From Lachnospiraceae bacterium (GTDB lineage Bacteria > Bacillota > Clostridia > Lachnospirales > Lachnospiraceae), in assembly GCA_021203305.1 (NCBI GenBank), contig JAJQBK010000010.1:1-64000 (forward strand): 64,000 nucleotides of DNA, read 5' to 3'. Of this stretch, positions 53,373-62,262 are shown piece by piece (position 1 is the first letter of the stretch; the number at the start of each line of letters is the position of its first letter). Below the pieces are notes generated by a model, which made no database searches, was not told where the DNA came from, and saw only the letters and a program-made list of their open reading frames with translations. A program made the position numbers and the translations under genes.

Positions 53373-56300
53373 CTACCCCACAACCGCGCTGGCCGTCACC
53401 GTATCCACCGTAGAATAAATGCCGTTCACGATTTTGAACACATTCCAGTACGAGCAGGAGGCGTCCCGGGTGGGATCCATATCATAATCGCCGATCAGGA
53501 CGTCGCCGCAGTAAACCTTCACGTTCGCCTCAGAAAGAGACAAGTAACCCAGGAAGGAAAATTTATATACGTAATAATAATAGCTGCCGTCTGTATCCAC
53601 GTAGAAGGTAATGGTTTCCGGGCCATAGCACATGGTGTCGTCCACATCCAGATTGCCAATCTCCACGTTTTCTGAGTTGACGGCATATTTATCTGAATAA
53701 TAAATGTGGAAGCCTGTCCCATCCCCGGCAGTCCCTGTCAGATGAGAATCCAGATCCGTGGGAAGGATGCCCCAGGTCAGGACCACCCGGTACACGTCGC
53801 TTGACATATTGGGGGACATGGTGCCGTTGGCCGTGGTCGTCTCCCCGTCCTGGACCTGCACATTCATCGAGGTGTCGGAATAATTCTCCAGCTGAAGCGC
53901 GAAGGTATAATAACCGGCGTCCAATGTGACGGAATAATTGCCGTTGGAATCTGTAAGCAGAGAGGCAACCACATCGCCCTCGGTGGTGTTGTAGCCCTCC
54001 CGGATCACCATGGTCACACCCTCCAGAGGCATTGCAGTAGTGGCGCTGACAATGCTGCCGGACACAGTGCCGACTCCCTCCCTGACCAGAGTCACATTCA
54101 GGGTCTGGGTCTGATTTCTCACAATCGTCACCTGAGTGCTGTACTCCACATAATCCTCGGCGGTCACCTTTACCACGTAAGTGCCGCTGTCAATGTCCAC
54201 GCTGAAATTTCCCTCAGAATCTGTCAGAACCGTTCTTTCCTCCGAAGTATCCTCGCTGTAAATAGATATCAGCGCGGTGTTGATACTACCGCCGTCAGTG
54301 TTCTTCACGCTGCCCTTCAGGGTGCCCCGGTCATAGACCTCCACCTCATCAAAGGCGTTTTTGATGATTTTGACCTCTTCCGAACTTAAGCCCATGTTTT
54401 TGGCGGCCTTCAGTACAGCCACCCTGACGTCATAAAAATCTGAGTTCGCTGAATAGCCGCTGACCCTCATGGAGGTATACCACAGCTTCGCCAGAGTATT
54501 TTTGCTCATCCCATTGCTGTACATCAGGTAAGCCGCATGGGATACGATAGTGGCGTTGGTGTGTCCCCGAGTATCTCCGGAGTTGCTGGTGGAGTAATAC
54601 TGACTGCTCAGCCTGTCCGGACAGCTTAAGGATTCCGGGTCGGAAGCGCTTCGAATCGTCTTCCAGTCCTCCCCGACCTCCCAGTCTCCTTCCACAAGGC
54701 AGCCGAAAATATCCGAATATCCCTCCTGAATCGCCCCAATATAGGTGCCATCGTCATATCCGTAATTTCTGCCCACAATATACTGATATACACCATGTGT
54801 ATACTCGTGAGCGATGGCGTCCAGCGCATTGGCGGTCGTTGCGGTAAGAGTTGACCCCGGGGCATTATCACAAAAATGCATATCGTTGGTCGACGAACTC
54901 CAGTAAGCGTTATTATAGGTGGCGCTGTCATGGACAATCACATTGACCTTCATGCCGTTGCCATCCACAGAATCCCGGTTCAGGGTATTCTTGTACCAGT
55001 CATAGGTCTTAATCATATTCGTATAAGCGGACACCGCAGTCTCATCCGTCCACCGGTTGAGCTCACTTCCCACCCAGAAATTAATCCCCAGGGTCTGCGA
55101 ATACATCTGGATATCCCTGTCCAGATCCTGCATATAATAAAAATACCAGTCCGTCCAGGTAAAAGCCACCGGGAAGGAGACACTTTTCCCCTCCTCGTTC
55201 GTGCCGCTGCCGGTCTGGGAGGAGGCGTCAAGCAGGTTGGAGCCGGTGTGCACAACCTCCCCGGTGTCCGCATTCACATACACAGAATCATCATGATATG
55301 TACCCCCGCTGGTTCCTGTCACGTTGACGCAGTACACCAGAATCGGGTTTGTCTCATAGTCCCAGAGAGCGTAAATGTACATCACCGTATTTTCCGATAC
55401 CACGGTGCAGCCCTCATCATACTGCGCAAGCGCCGCTGCCTCCGCCGTCTCCTGATTCAGCGCATAGTCAAAATTCACATTTCCAAAGGTCTCTGTTGCA
55501 AGAAGGCTGGAGGCCAGAGAGCTGGTGACGCCCTCGCTGTCCACACAAGCCGTCACGCTGTAGCCATACACCTCATATCCGTTATTCACCTGCGTATACA
55601 CATAGGAAGACCCATACTCATCGGAAGCGATTGCCATCAGGTCCAGCTCCGAATAAGCGTCCCTGATTCCCAGAATGGAATGAATGCTCTGGAGGGAATC
55701 CAGCGCGTCATCCGAATTTTCCACAATGATATCCGAATACTGTCCGTCAATAGAGGTGACCTGAGTCTGCTCCTCATTATATATAATCTCAGCGCCGTAA
55801 TCATTCATCTGCTGAATATCCAGCACTGAGTAATTTCCAATTTCCTCCTCTGAACGGTTGTCCAGATGAATCACCGTCAGCTCAAAGGCGGCCTGGGCCG
55901 TCTCTTCCCCACAAGTCACTGTCGCAGTCATGGTCACCTGTGCGTCCGCGTTGGCCGGCCGATATACCGTCCCATCCGCCGCGATCACACTCTCATCAGA
56001 ACTGCTCCAGCTGACGAAAATATCCTCCAAGCCATCGACCGCTGTCTGCAAAGTGATATTTCCCGTCACATTCTCCGCATAATCTCCCTGCTGATAGGAG
56101 ATCCGCAGCTGGGACGCGACATATTCCGCGTTCAGCGCCTGAGGATTGTCCTCGACCCATTTCGCGTACAGGGTGATGTCCTCTGTCACCGTCAGGTTTT
56201 CAAAAATCACATAGGAGGCATCGTCCGGCCCGTCATACCAGCCCACGAAAATAAAGCCGCTCTTCTCCGGGTCCTCCGGTGCTTCTATGGTGCCTCCCTC

Positions 56301-56966
56301 CGCCACCGTAACAGGATCAATCCCGGTCCCGCCATCGGTATCAAAGGAAACCGTATACTCCTTCCCTGAGGAGCCCTGCGAATCTCCCGTTTCGCTTTCT
56401 TGGCTCACAGTGACCTCCCCGTCCAGTACACGGACATGGTAAGTCATGGCAACGCCGTCCGCAAAACCCGAAGCTTCATTTTGGCCGGAAGCCTCCGCCA
56501 AATCCCCGCCCCCATCAGAAGCGGCTGTCGTGACAGAATCCTCATTTGAGCCAAAGGCTCCAAAGATCCGGCTCCTCCACTCCTCAACCCGGCTGTCAAG
56601 GCCGGAGGCAAACTCATGCCATCCATCCTGAAGGCCGCCCAGAAGTCCTCCCAGTAGACTGCCCAATCCTCCTGACGACGATGTCTCCCCCGACAGGGTC
56701 TCCGTGATATCCGCTTCCCCGGCGCTGACGCCAGTAATCACGCCCTCCGCGGTGACAGTTACCACCGACTCATCCGAAGAAGCCCACGATCCCAAATCCC
56801 CGTAGGCTGCCGGAAGCTTCGCCTTCTCCCCGATATAAATCTCATATTCATTGGGATTCACCTCAACCGCCTCGGAAATCTCCTCCTCCGAGCCTCGGTT
56901 CAGCGAACAGCCGGAAACCAACAATATCGAAAGAATCATCAGCAAAATTGTACAAAGCCTGCGCAT
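53373..56966 (-). CDS. Large M4 (thermolysin-type) metalloprotease lipoprotein
   Basis: About 1197 residues. Lipobox VSGC (Cys20). In order: bacterial Ig-like domain (about 35-90), Gly-rich linker, InlB-type repeat (about 204-272, FVGWYDGPDD...ITLYAKW), second Ig-like domain, FTP/PepSY-type propeptide region (about 380-575), M4 catalytic domain with HEYTH (His720, Glu721, His724) and the third ligand Glu748 in GAIQEGYSDIFG, M4 C-terminal helical domain, then carboxypeptidase-regulatory-like repeats and a C-terminal beta domain. Ordinary M4 proteases are secreted and about 550 residues; this one is anchored and heavily decorated. GAGGG precedes the ATG at 56966. Confidence 0.88.
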   Translation of the reverse strand: MRRLCTILLMILSILLVSGCSLNRGSEEEISEAVEVNPNEYEIYIGEKAKLPAAYGDLGSWASSDESVVTVTAEGVITGVSAGEADITETLSGETSSSGGLGSLLGGLLGGLQDGWHEFASGLDSRVEEWRSRIFGAFGSNEDSVTTAASDGGGDLAEASGQNEASGFADGVAMTYHVRVLDGEVTVSQESETGDSQGSSGKEYTVSFDTDGGTGIDPVTVAEGGTIEAPEDPEKSGFIFVGWYDGPDDASYVIFENLTVTEDITLYAKWVEDNPQALNAEYVASQLRISYQQGDYAENVTGNITLQTAVDGLEDIFVSWSSSDESVIAADGTVYRPANADAQVTMTATVTCGEETAQAAFELTVIHLDNRSEEEIGNYSVLDIQQMNDYGAEIIYNEEQTQVTSIDGQYSDIIVENSDDALDSLQSIHSILGIRDAYSELDLMAIASDEYGSSYVYTQVNNGYEVYGYSVTACVDSEGVTSSLASSLLATETFGNVNFDYALNQETAEAAALAQYDEGCTVVSENTVMYIYALWDYETNPILVYCVNVTGTSGGTYHDDSVYVNADTGEVVHTGSNLLDASSQTGSGTNEEGKSVSFPVAFTWTDWYFYYMQDLDRDIQMYSQTLGINFWVGSELNRWTDETAVSAYTNMIKTYDWYKNTLNRDSVDGNGMKVNVIVHDSATYNNAYWSSSTNDMHFCDNAPGSTLTATTANALDAIAHEYTHGVYQYIVGRNYGYDDGTYIGAIQEGYSDIFGCLVEGDWEVGEDWKTIRSASDPESLSCPDRLSSQYYSTSNSGDTRGHTNATIVSHAAYLMYSNGMSKNTLAKLWYTSMRVSGYSANSDFYDVRVAVLKAAKNMGLSSEEVKIIKNAFDEVEVYDRGTLKGSVKNTDGGSINTALISIYSEDTSEERTVLTDSEGNFSVDIDSGTYVVKVTAEDYVEYSTQVTIVRNQTQTLNVTLVREGVGTVSGSIVSATTAMPLEGVTMVIREGYNTTEGDVVASLLTDSNGNYSVTLDAGYYTFALQLENYSDTSMNVQVQDGETTTANGTMSPNMSSDVYRVVLTWGILPTDLDSHLTGTAGDGTGFHIYYSDKYAVNSENVEIGNLDVDDTMCYGPETITFYVDTDGSYYYYVYKFSFLGYLSLSEANVKVYCGDVLIGDYDMDPTRDASCSYWNVFKIVNGIYSTVDTVTASAVVG

Positions 56967-56983
56967 TTTCTCACCCTCAAAAT

Positions 56984-57047
56984 AAAAAAACTGCCCGGAC
57001 GGAAAACAGGGCCGCAAGGGTCCTGTTCCCGCCTCGAACAGCCAGTT
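56984..57047 (-). terminator. Probable terminator or attenuator before the M4 gene
   Basis: Minus-strand AACTG...CAGTT outer stem around an inner GGGAACAGG / CCTGTTTTCC pairing, followed by TTTTTTT. It lies between the DUF975-FHA gene and the M4 ribosome site. Confidence 0.55.
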
Positions 57048-57056
57048 CCTTAAATC

Positions 57057-58316
57057 TTATCTCTTTACAGTTTTGTCAAGCTTTAACTTGTTTCTGTCAT
57101 CCGCCAGAGTCAGCTCCGCTCCGCAGGGAACAATGCTGACCAGGCCCTTCTGCAGGCGCTTGCCGTTCACGAAGGTGCCGTTGCTGGAGGTGTCAGTCAC
57201 TTCAAAGACATTCTTCTCACGGACGAAACGAATAGTGCAGTGCTGTCCGCTGACGCTCTCAGAGCCCGCGCCCGCGATACGAACATTCGCGTTATCCGCT
57301 CTGCCGACCACTACGGGAAGTCCGGGAACCAGTTCCACGCTCTGTCCGGCGAAGCAGCCTCTGGTGCCGATCACGATGCCAACCTCCACAGCGTCCGTTG
57401 TCGTGTCATGTCCCAAAGAGCCGCCGGTCATCACATGGCCGGACTCCTCAATGGAATTCATGGACACACCCTCGCCCTTCAGCTCCTGATAAACCAGAGC
57501 GGAAGCCTCGCGGCGGTAAGGTGTGGAATAGAACAGTCCCACCAGACCGCTTGTCACCCTGTTCAGCAGGTTCCACGGAATCCAGGAAAGTTCAAATACC
57601 AGCAGATCTCCGATATGGCTCTTGGTGCACTTCTTGCTCTCCGCGATTACCTGAGAGGGGGTCAGCTCCGGTCTGTCAGACTTGATCCACTCCACGCACC
57701 ACAGCTGCAAATTGCCAAACCAGCCCGCGATGAAGATTTCCAAAGCGCCGATAGCTATTACAAACATGCCGGCGCCAACAGTGGTGCCGCCCGCGCACAG
57801 GAAGATGCCCAGAATGACAAGCAGCCAGCCGGGAGCCTGATACAGCAGAATGATCAGGGCTCTCAGGCCGAAGGTCAGCATCACATTCCAGAAATCGTTA
57901 AATCCGTCCAGCGTAATCGCAATTCCGGGGTTTAAACCATGCTTTACCGTATACAGATAATACCGCCTGTTTCCTACAATGGCAATTCCGGACACCGCAT
58001 TGGTCATAAACACATTGATAATCGCTAAAAGCAGAAGCGGCAGAATAGCCAGACCGCCCACGGAACCGATGATGGCTCCCAGCGCGTCCTCAATGTCGCC
58101 CCCGTTCAAAAGGGTCGTTGCAATGCCAACCACCGCGCCCACACCGCCCAGGGCTGTGGTGACAACAGTGAAATTAAAGGCGGAAGTCACGGAATTTACC
58201 ACCGTGGTACTGGCCCCATCCAGAAAGCCTGACAACACATTCGCGCCGATCATGCCGGATCTGGAAACCTTTAATCTTGATTTCGCTTTTTCCTTATGGT
58301 CAATTCTTTTTATCAT
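57057..58316 (-). CDS. Membrane protein with DUF975-like domain and C-terminal FHA
   Basis: 419 residues. Residues 1-280 hold about six hydrophobic helices with the DUF975-type pattern (FLDGASTTVVNS ... SWIPWNLLNRVTSGLVGLFYSTPYRREASALVYQEL). Residues about 330-410 are an FHA domain (VVGRADNANVRI, SVSGQHCTI, DTSSNGTFVNGKRL). It would place a phosphothreonine reader at the cytoplasmic face of the membrane next to the kinase/phosphatase pair. Its FHA domain and the 30 residues before it are paralogous to 48560-49087. GAGGG lies about 10 bases before the ATG. Confidence 0.86.
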   Translation of the reverse strand: MIKRIDHKEKAKSRLKVSRSGMIGANVLSGFLDGASTTVVNSVTSAFNFTVVTTALGGVGAVVGIATTLLNGGDIEDALGAIIGSVGGLAILPLLLLAIINVFMTNAVSGIAIVGNRRYYLYTVKHGLNPGIAITLDGFNDFWNVMLTFGLRALIILLYQAPGWLLVILGIFLCAGGTTVGAGMFVIAIGALEIFIAGWFGNLQLWCVEWIKSDRPELTPSQVIAESKKCTKSHIGDLLVFELSWIPWNLLNRVTSGLVGLFYSTPYRREASALVYQELKGEGVSMNSIEESGHVMTGGSLGHDTTTDAVEVGIVIGTRGCFAGQSVELVPGLPVVVGRADNANVRIAGAGSESVSGQHCTIRFVREKNVFEVTDTSSNGTFVNGKRLQKGLVSIVPCGAELTLADDRNKLKLDKTVKR

Positions 58317-58361
58317 AGTATGTTTCCCTCATTCGTTTGAAAAAGTATGTTTTTGGCTTCC

Positions 58362-59126
58362 CTATTTCTCAATCTCATTGCTCCACTGGAAGCCCTCGCC
58401 GCACAGCGGTACGAACACTAGGGTCGTCTCGCCTACACTGATTCTGTCCATGGGCTTCATCTGGGTGGGAGACAACACCAGAGCGTCGTTGATGTAGAAG
58501 AGCTCCTTGGCGTCGCCGGGCTGAGCCAGAAATACATTACTCTTGGGATCATAAACCACAACCGCATGAGAAGTGCGGGATACGCTGGTGTCGCCCTTGA
58601 TGCAGATATCCATCTTATCGCCGCGGCCTACAAAGTTCCTGCCTGCCACGATCCTGTAATCTCTTCCCAGATTATTGCCCTTCACGCATACCAGCCAGCC
58701 CACAACCGGCGCTACCGGGGGCTCCTTGGATACAGTGGTCTCCTCCTCGTCGTCCTTCTTTACGTTCCAGAGTTTCACGCCAACCGTCTTCTCATTGTCC
58801 ACGGGCTCACCCTTCGGTGCAGGTGCAGGGGTCGGAGCAGGTGCGGGCGCCGGAGCCGGCCTCGGTGGTGTCTGCGCCTTCACCGGAACAGTGGCGTCCG
58901 TGCCGGAAAATCCGCTGCTTGCGCTGACCGGAACGGTCTGGTCGTAAGAGCTTACATTAGGAGCCTCATAAGAATAATATTCCTGAGACGGCGCCGCGGG
59001 TGCGGACGGGTTCAAAGCCATGGTGGCGTCTCCGGACGTGATTGCCTGGTCAGCGCACTGTGGGCAGTTGTTTCCAAATCGGTCCGCATCATAATAGTGG
59101 CCATTCGGGCATTGTACTACATTCAT
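58362..59126 (-). CDS. FHA domain protein with N-terminal zinc ribbon
   Basis: 254 residues. An N-terminal zinc-binding pair (CPNGHYYDADRFGNNCPQC), a Pro/Ala-rich linker (PAPAPAPAPTPAP), and a C-terminal FHA domain (RNFVGRGDKMDICIKGDTSVSR, SHAVV, the family Asn in FYINDALVL). No membrane segment. A soluble phosphothreonine adaptor in the kinase-phosphatase cluster. Threonine-rich ETTVSK and EKTVGVK segments in the linker could be kinase targets (inference). AGGAGG lies 7 bases before the ATG. Confidence 0.88.
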   Translation of the reverse strand: MNVVQCPNGHYYDADRFGNNCPQCADQAITSGDATMALNPSAPAAPSQEYYSYEAPNVSSYDQTVPVSASSGFSGTDATVPVKAQTPPRPAPAPAPAPTPAPAPKGEPVDNEKTVGVKLWNVKKDDEEETTVSKEPPVAPVVGWLVCVKGNNLGRDYRIVAGRNFVGRGDKMDICIKGDTSVSRTSHAVVVYDPKSNVFLAQPGDAKELFYINDALVLSPTQMKPMDRISVGETTLVFVPLCGEGFQWSNEIEK

Positions 59127-59202
59127 TTTTATTCCTCCTGAAAAATTATTTTATATAATGAGACATATGACCTGCCGTCTCTTTATATACTTTGTAAATC
59201 TT

Positions 59203-60264
59203 CTACTGCCGTTTTATCCCCAGATACTGGGTCAGAAGGACGGACGTATTGTCGTGAGGGCCAGGAATTGCCACGGCGGTGGCTGTCAGCGCCTGGGCCG
59301 CGCCGTTTACATCCGGAATCTGCATCAGAATCTGGGCAATCTCCTCATCGGTCAGCGACCGGTAGAGGCCGTCGCTGCACTGGATCACCACATCCCCCGG
59401 CTCCAGCAGGATGGGAGCCCTGCTGTGGTCGATGATGCTGACCTCCTCCATTCCTACATAGCTGGCCAGCGCCTCCGGCTTTTCCCCGGTATCAATCTGA
59501 CCCGGGTGCATATTGCCGCTCCGAAGCTGCTCGCTCACCACGCTGGCGTAATTGTGATCCCGGTTCAGCTGCCAGATCCGGTTCCTGTGAAACAGATAAA
59601 TCCGGCTGTCCCCCACGGAAAACCATCTGAGCTGATTTCCCCGAAGCAGCATGCATGTCAGGGTAGTGCCGCACTGCATCCGGCGGCCATCCTGATCACT
59701 GAGACTGTAAACCTCTCTGCTAATTCTCCTGATCGCCTCCGAATAAGCCTCGCTGTCTTCCTCCTCAATGGAAGAAAAGCTCTCAAGGATACCCTCCGCG
59801 GCCATCCGGCTGGCATACTCGCCGCCTTCCAGTCCTCCCATACCGTCGCAGAGAGCCCCAAGCACACGTACCATCTCATTGCTGCCCTGCGCCCTCTCCA
59901 CACGGACACGGACACAGTCCTGCTGATAGCTTCTGGTGCCCAGCGCGGTGGAGGAGGCAGCCCTGGCGAAATCTGCCGGCCCGGAATTCGCCGGAATATC
60001 CACCGGCTCCACAGGCCGAGTCATCTCCGTCTTAACCGGGGCCTTTTCCGCAGACTCCTCAAACTGAAGCATCGCCATTTCCATTTCCGCGGAGAAATCC
60101 GGCTCCAGTGTCAGCGTTTTTTCCAATATGGGTTGTGTGAGTTTCGCGGCTGCGATGGTAAGCTCCTCCAGATCCCTCTGGCTCAGAACTCCTGTCACTT
60201 GTTCCCTGGCCGGTATTCCCTGTTTTTCTGTATTTGCGTATTGTCCACGGCCTCTTCTCATCAT
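59203..60264 (-). CDS. PP2C family serine/threonine phosphatase
   Basis: About 353 residues. Residues 100-353 are a PP2C domain: SYQQDC, metal-binding CDGMGGLEGGEYAS, VGDSRIYLF, SDGLYRSL and HDNTSVLLT. An N-terminal extension of about 90 residues is helical and specific to this protein. It should reverse the phosphorylation made by the kinase, whose stop codon overlaps the ATG of this gene (TGATG at 60264), so the two are translationally coupled. Confidence 0.93.
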   Translation of the reverse strand: MMRRGRGQYANTEKQGIPAREQVTGVLSQRDLEELTIAAAKLTQPILEKTLTLEPDFSAEMEMAMLQFEESAEKAPVKTEMTRPVEPVDIPANSGPADFARAASSTALGTRSYQQDCVRVRVERAQGSNEMVRVLGALCDGMGGLEGGEYASRMAAEGILESFSSIEEEDSEAYSEAIRRISREVYSLSDQDGRRMQCGTTLTCMLLRGNQLRWFSVGDSRIYLFHRNRIWQLNRDHNYASVVSEQLRSGNMHPGQIDTGEKPEALASYVGMEEVSIIDHSRAPILLEPGDVVIQCSDGLYRSLTDEEIAQILMQIPDVNGAAQALTATAVAIPGPHDNTSVLLTQYLGIKRQ

Positions 60265-61696
60265 CACTCGCTCACCACCCTAAATGTAAATCTCCGCTCA
60301 AACAGGTAAAACTGATCCCCGGCCCTGAGCGGATAGCTCATTCCCGGCTGCAGCCGCATGCCGTTGGCCAGGAAGGTGCCATACTTGGAACCGGCGTCCT
60401 CCAGGATAAACTGTCTGCGCTGGGAGAAATATCCAATCCGGCAGTGGCGGCGGCTGATCATATTGTGGGCGGGAGTCATAATATCGCTGTCCGGGTGTCT
60501 GCCCATGGACATCATTCTGTCAGTGGTCAGGTTCCAGTGGCGGATCGCCCTGCCGTTCTCCAGAAGCTCCAGATACTGCAGCGTCCTGACCTTCCTGCCC
60601 CAGAAGCCGCCGGAACCCTTCTGATTCTGTGATACAATCTCCGCCTCCTGCTTCATGCGGCTGAGCACGCTCTGGGACAGCAGCGTAGTCTCCGAACTGA
60701 CATCCTGCTCCATGGTCTCCAGATCGGTCTCTCTGGTCACCTCGCCCACGTCCTGCAGAAACTCCTGCATGGACTGGTACCTCTCCCGGTAGTTCAGTGC
60801 CAGCGCGTGGTCGATCACATCCGATAGCTCTCTGGAAATACCTGTGTCCATTCCATATAAGCTGGGACAGGCCGTCCCTTTCATCCGGCTGGCCGCGTCC
60901 ACCACCTTGACGCCGGACACCAGTACATAGTAAGATGCCGCCAGTGAATAGACGTCGCACCAGGGGCCCTGGCGGTTTTCCAGGGTGTAAAGCTCCGGAG
61001 GAGCATAGCCAGGCTTCAGATAAACCTTATCATCGGGGGAAGGCTGGGAATGGCCGATGGCCTTGGCTGTGCCAAAGTCAATGAGCTTCATATCCCCGCT
61101 CTCCGTCAGAATGATATTTTCCGGACTGATATCGCCGTGGAGCAGACCATATCTGTGAATCTCCCCCAGGGCGTTGCCGATCACCATCAGCATCTGCAGT
61201 GCCACCGCCCGAACCGCCTGTCCGGAGTGATCCTTACTGTACTGCTTCAGGTTTTCCCCCTTCAGAAGCTCCATCACATAATAGGCTGTGCCGTTCTCCT
61301 CGAAACTATCCCAGGCGTGGACCACCGTGGCGTTCTTTTTTAATTCATCCAGGATCTCCGCCTCTGTCAGGAAGTGATCCTCCCCCAACTCAAACTCTCT
61401 GGTATCCCCGGAGCTGTGCAGCATCAGGCTTCCGTCGTTGTATCTGCCCGCCACGTACTCCGAGGGACAGTATTCCTTAATACAACAAAGGCTGTTCCTG
61501 CCCACATCCAGGGCCGTGTAGGTGATGCCGAAGCCCCTACCCCCAGGACCTTGCCGGTCACATACTGATTTTTCAGAATATGAAAATAAGGCAGCGCCAG
61601 CTTCCTCTCCGGCTCCATTTCCGGTACAAATCCGCAGGAAGGGCAAACGCCTCCAAGCACTCTGCTTTTAAAACAATTCGGACATGTGTCGTTCAT
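60264..61696 (-). pseudogene. Ser/Thr protein kinase with zinc ribbon and FHA domain, frameshifted
   Basis: Frame 1 (from ATG 61696) gives a zinc ribbon (CPNCFKSRVLGGVCPSCGF) and ILKNQYVTGKVLGVG. A second frame resumes GFGITYTALDVG and continues to 60264. Adding one G to the G4 run at 61537-61534 yields KVLGVGGFGITY, the normal glycine loop, and a 477-residue protein. Later motifs: VAL-loop IKEYCPSEY (Lys), catalytic HGDISPEN (Gly replaces the usual Arg of HRD), DFGTAKAIG, and a C-terminal FHA domain (MSMGRHPDSDI, ISRRHCRI, SKYGTFLANG). Unlike PASTA kinases it has no membrane helix. PP2C gene overlaps its end. Ribosome site before 61696 is weak. Confidence 0.85.
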
Positions 61697-61759
61697 CTTT
61701 AAAGTAAATCCGCCCTTCCCGCTTCGATAGATTTCTATTCAAGCCGTCTGTGAATAGTA

Positions 61760-62257
61760 TCATGTTCTCCAATACTGGAAAATCTCATTCCCCAGGGTGA
61801 CATAATCACCGCTGTTCAACGCTGTCATGACGCTGGGCATCAGCCTGTCGTCATTGACAAAGGTCCCGTTGGTGGAACGGTTGTCGCTGATCATACACAT
61901 CGCGCCGGTGCTGATCAGCTGGGCATGAAGCCCGCTGACCGACGGATTATTCAGCACGCAGATCTGGTTGGTGGGGATGCGCCCCATATTCAGAACTGCG
62001 TTGGGCTGAATCTCAAATATTTCACCGGTATTGAGTCTGATCAGCTGGTCCTTCGGGCCCAGCTGGGAGGTCACCTGCTGCTGCTCACCATAGCTGTAAT
62101 AATCTCCATACATGTTCTGGCTCAGCAGAGTGGTCTCCCCGCAGTTGTCAGGCTGCCCGGAACTGAGCATACTCTGATCAAGCACGCCAGTTTCAGCGTT
62201 GACGTCAGTATTACAGTCCTCCGCGGTCAGGATGCTGTTGTATCTCTCGTCACTCAT
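61760..62257 (-). CDS. FHA domain protein
   Basis: 165 residues. The C-terminal 95 residues are FHA (VLNMGRIPTNQICVLNNPSVSGLHAQL, SDNRSTNGTFVNDDRL). The N-terminal 60 residues are polar with GETTLLSQNM, a likely phosphothreonine target of the kind used by FHA regulators that bind their own tail; similar TTLLSQ appears in the kinase, suggesting a shared phosphosite (inference). It lies between the Ig-like membrane protein and the kinase. Confidence 0.88.
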   Translation of the reverse strand: MSDERYNSILTAEDCNTDVNAETGVLDQSMLSSGQPDNCGETTLLSQNMYGDYYSYGEQQQVTSQLGPKDQLIRLNTGEIFEIQPNAVLNMGRIPTNQICVLNNPSVSGLHAQLISTGAMCMISDNRSTNGTFVNDDRLMPSVMTALNSGDYVTLGNEIFQYWRT

Positions 62258-62262
62258 GCCCT

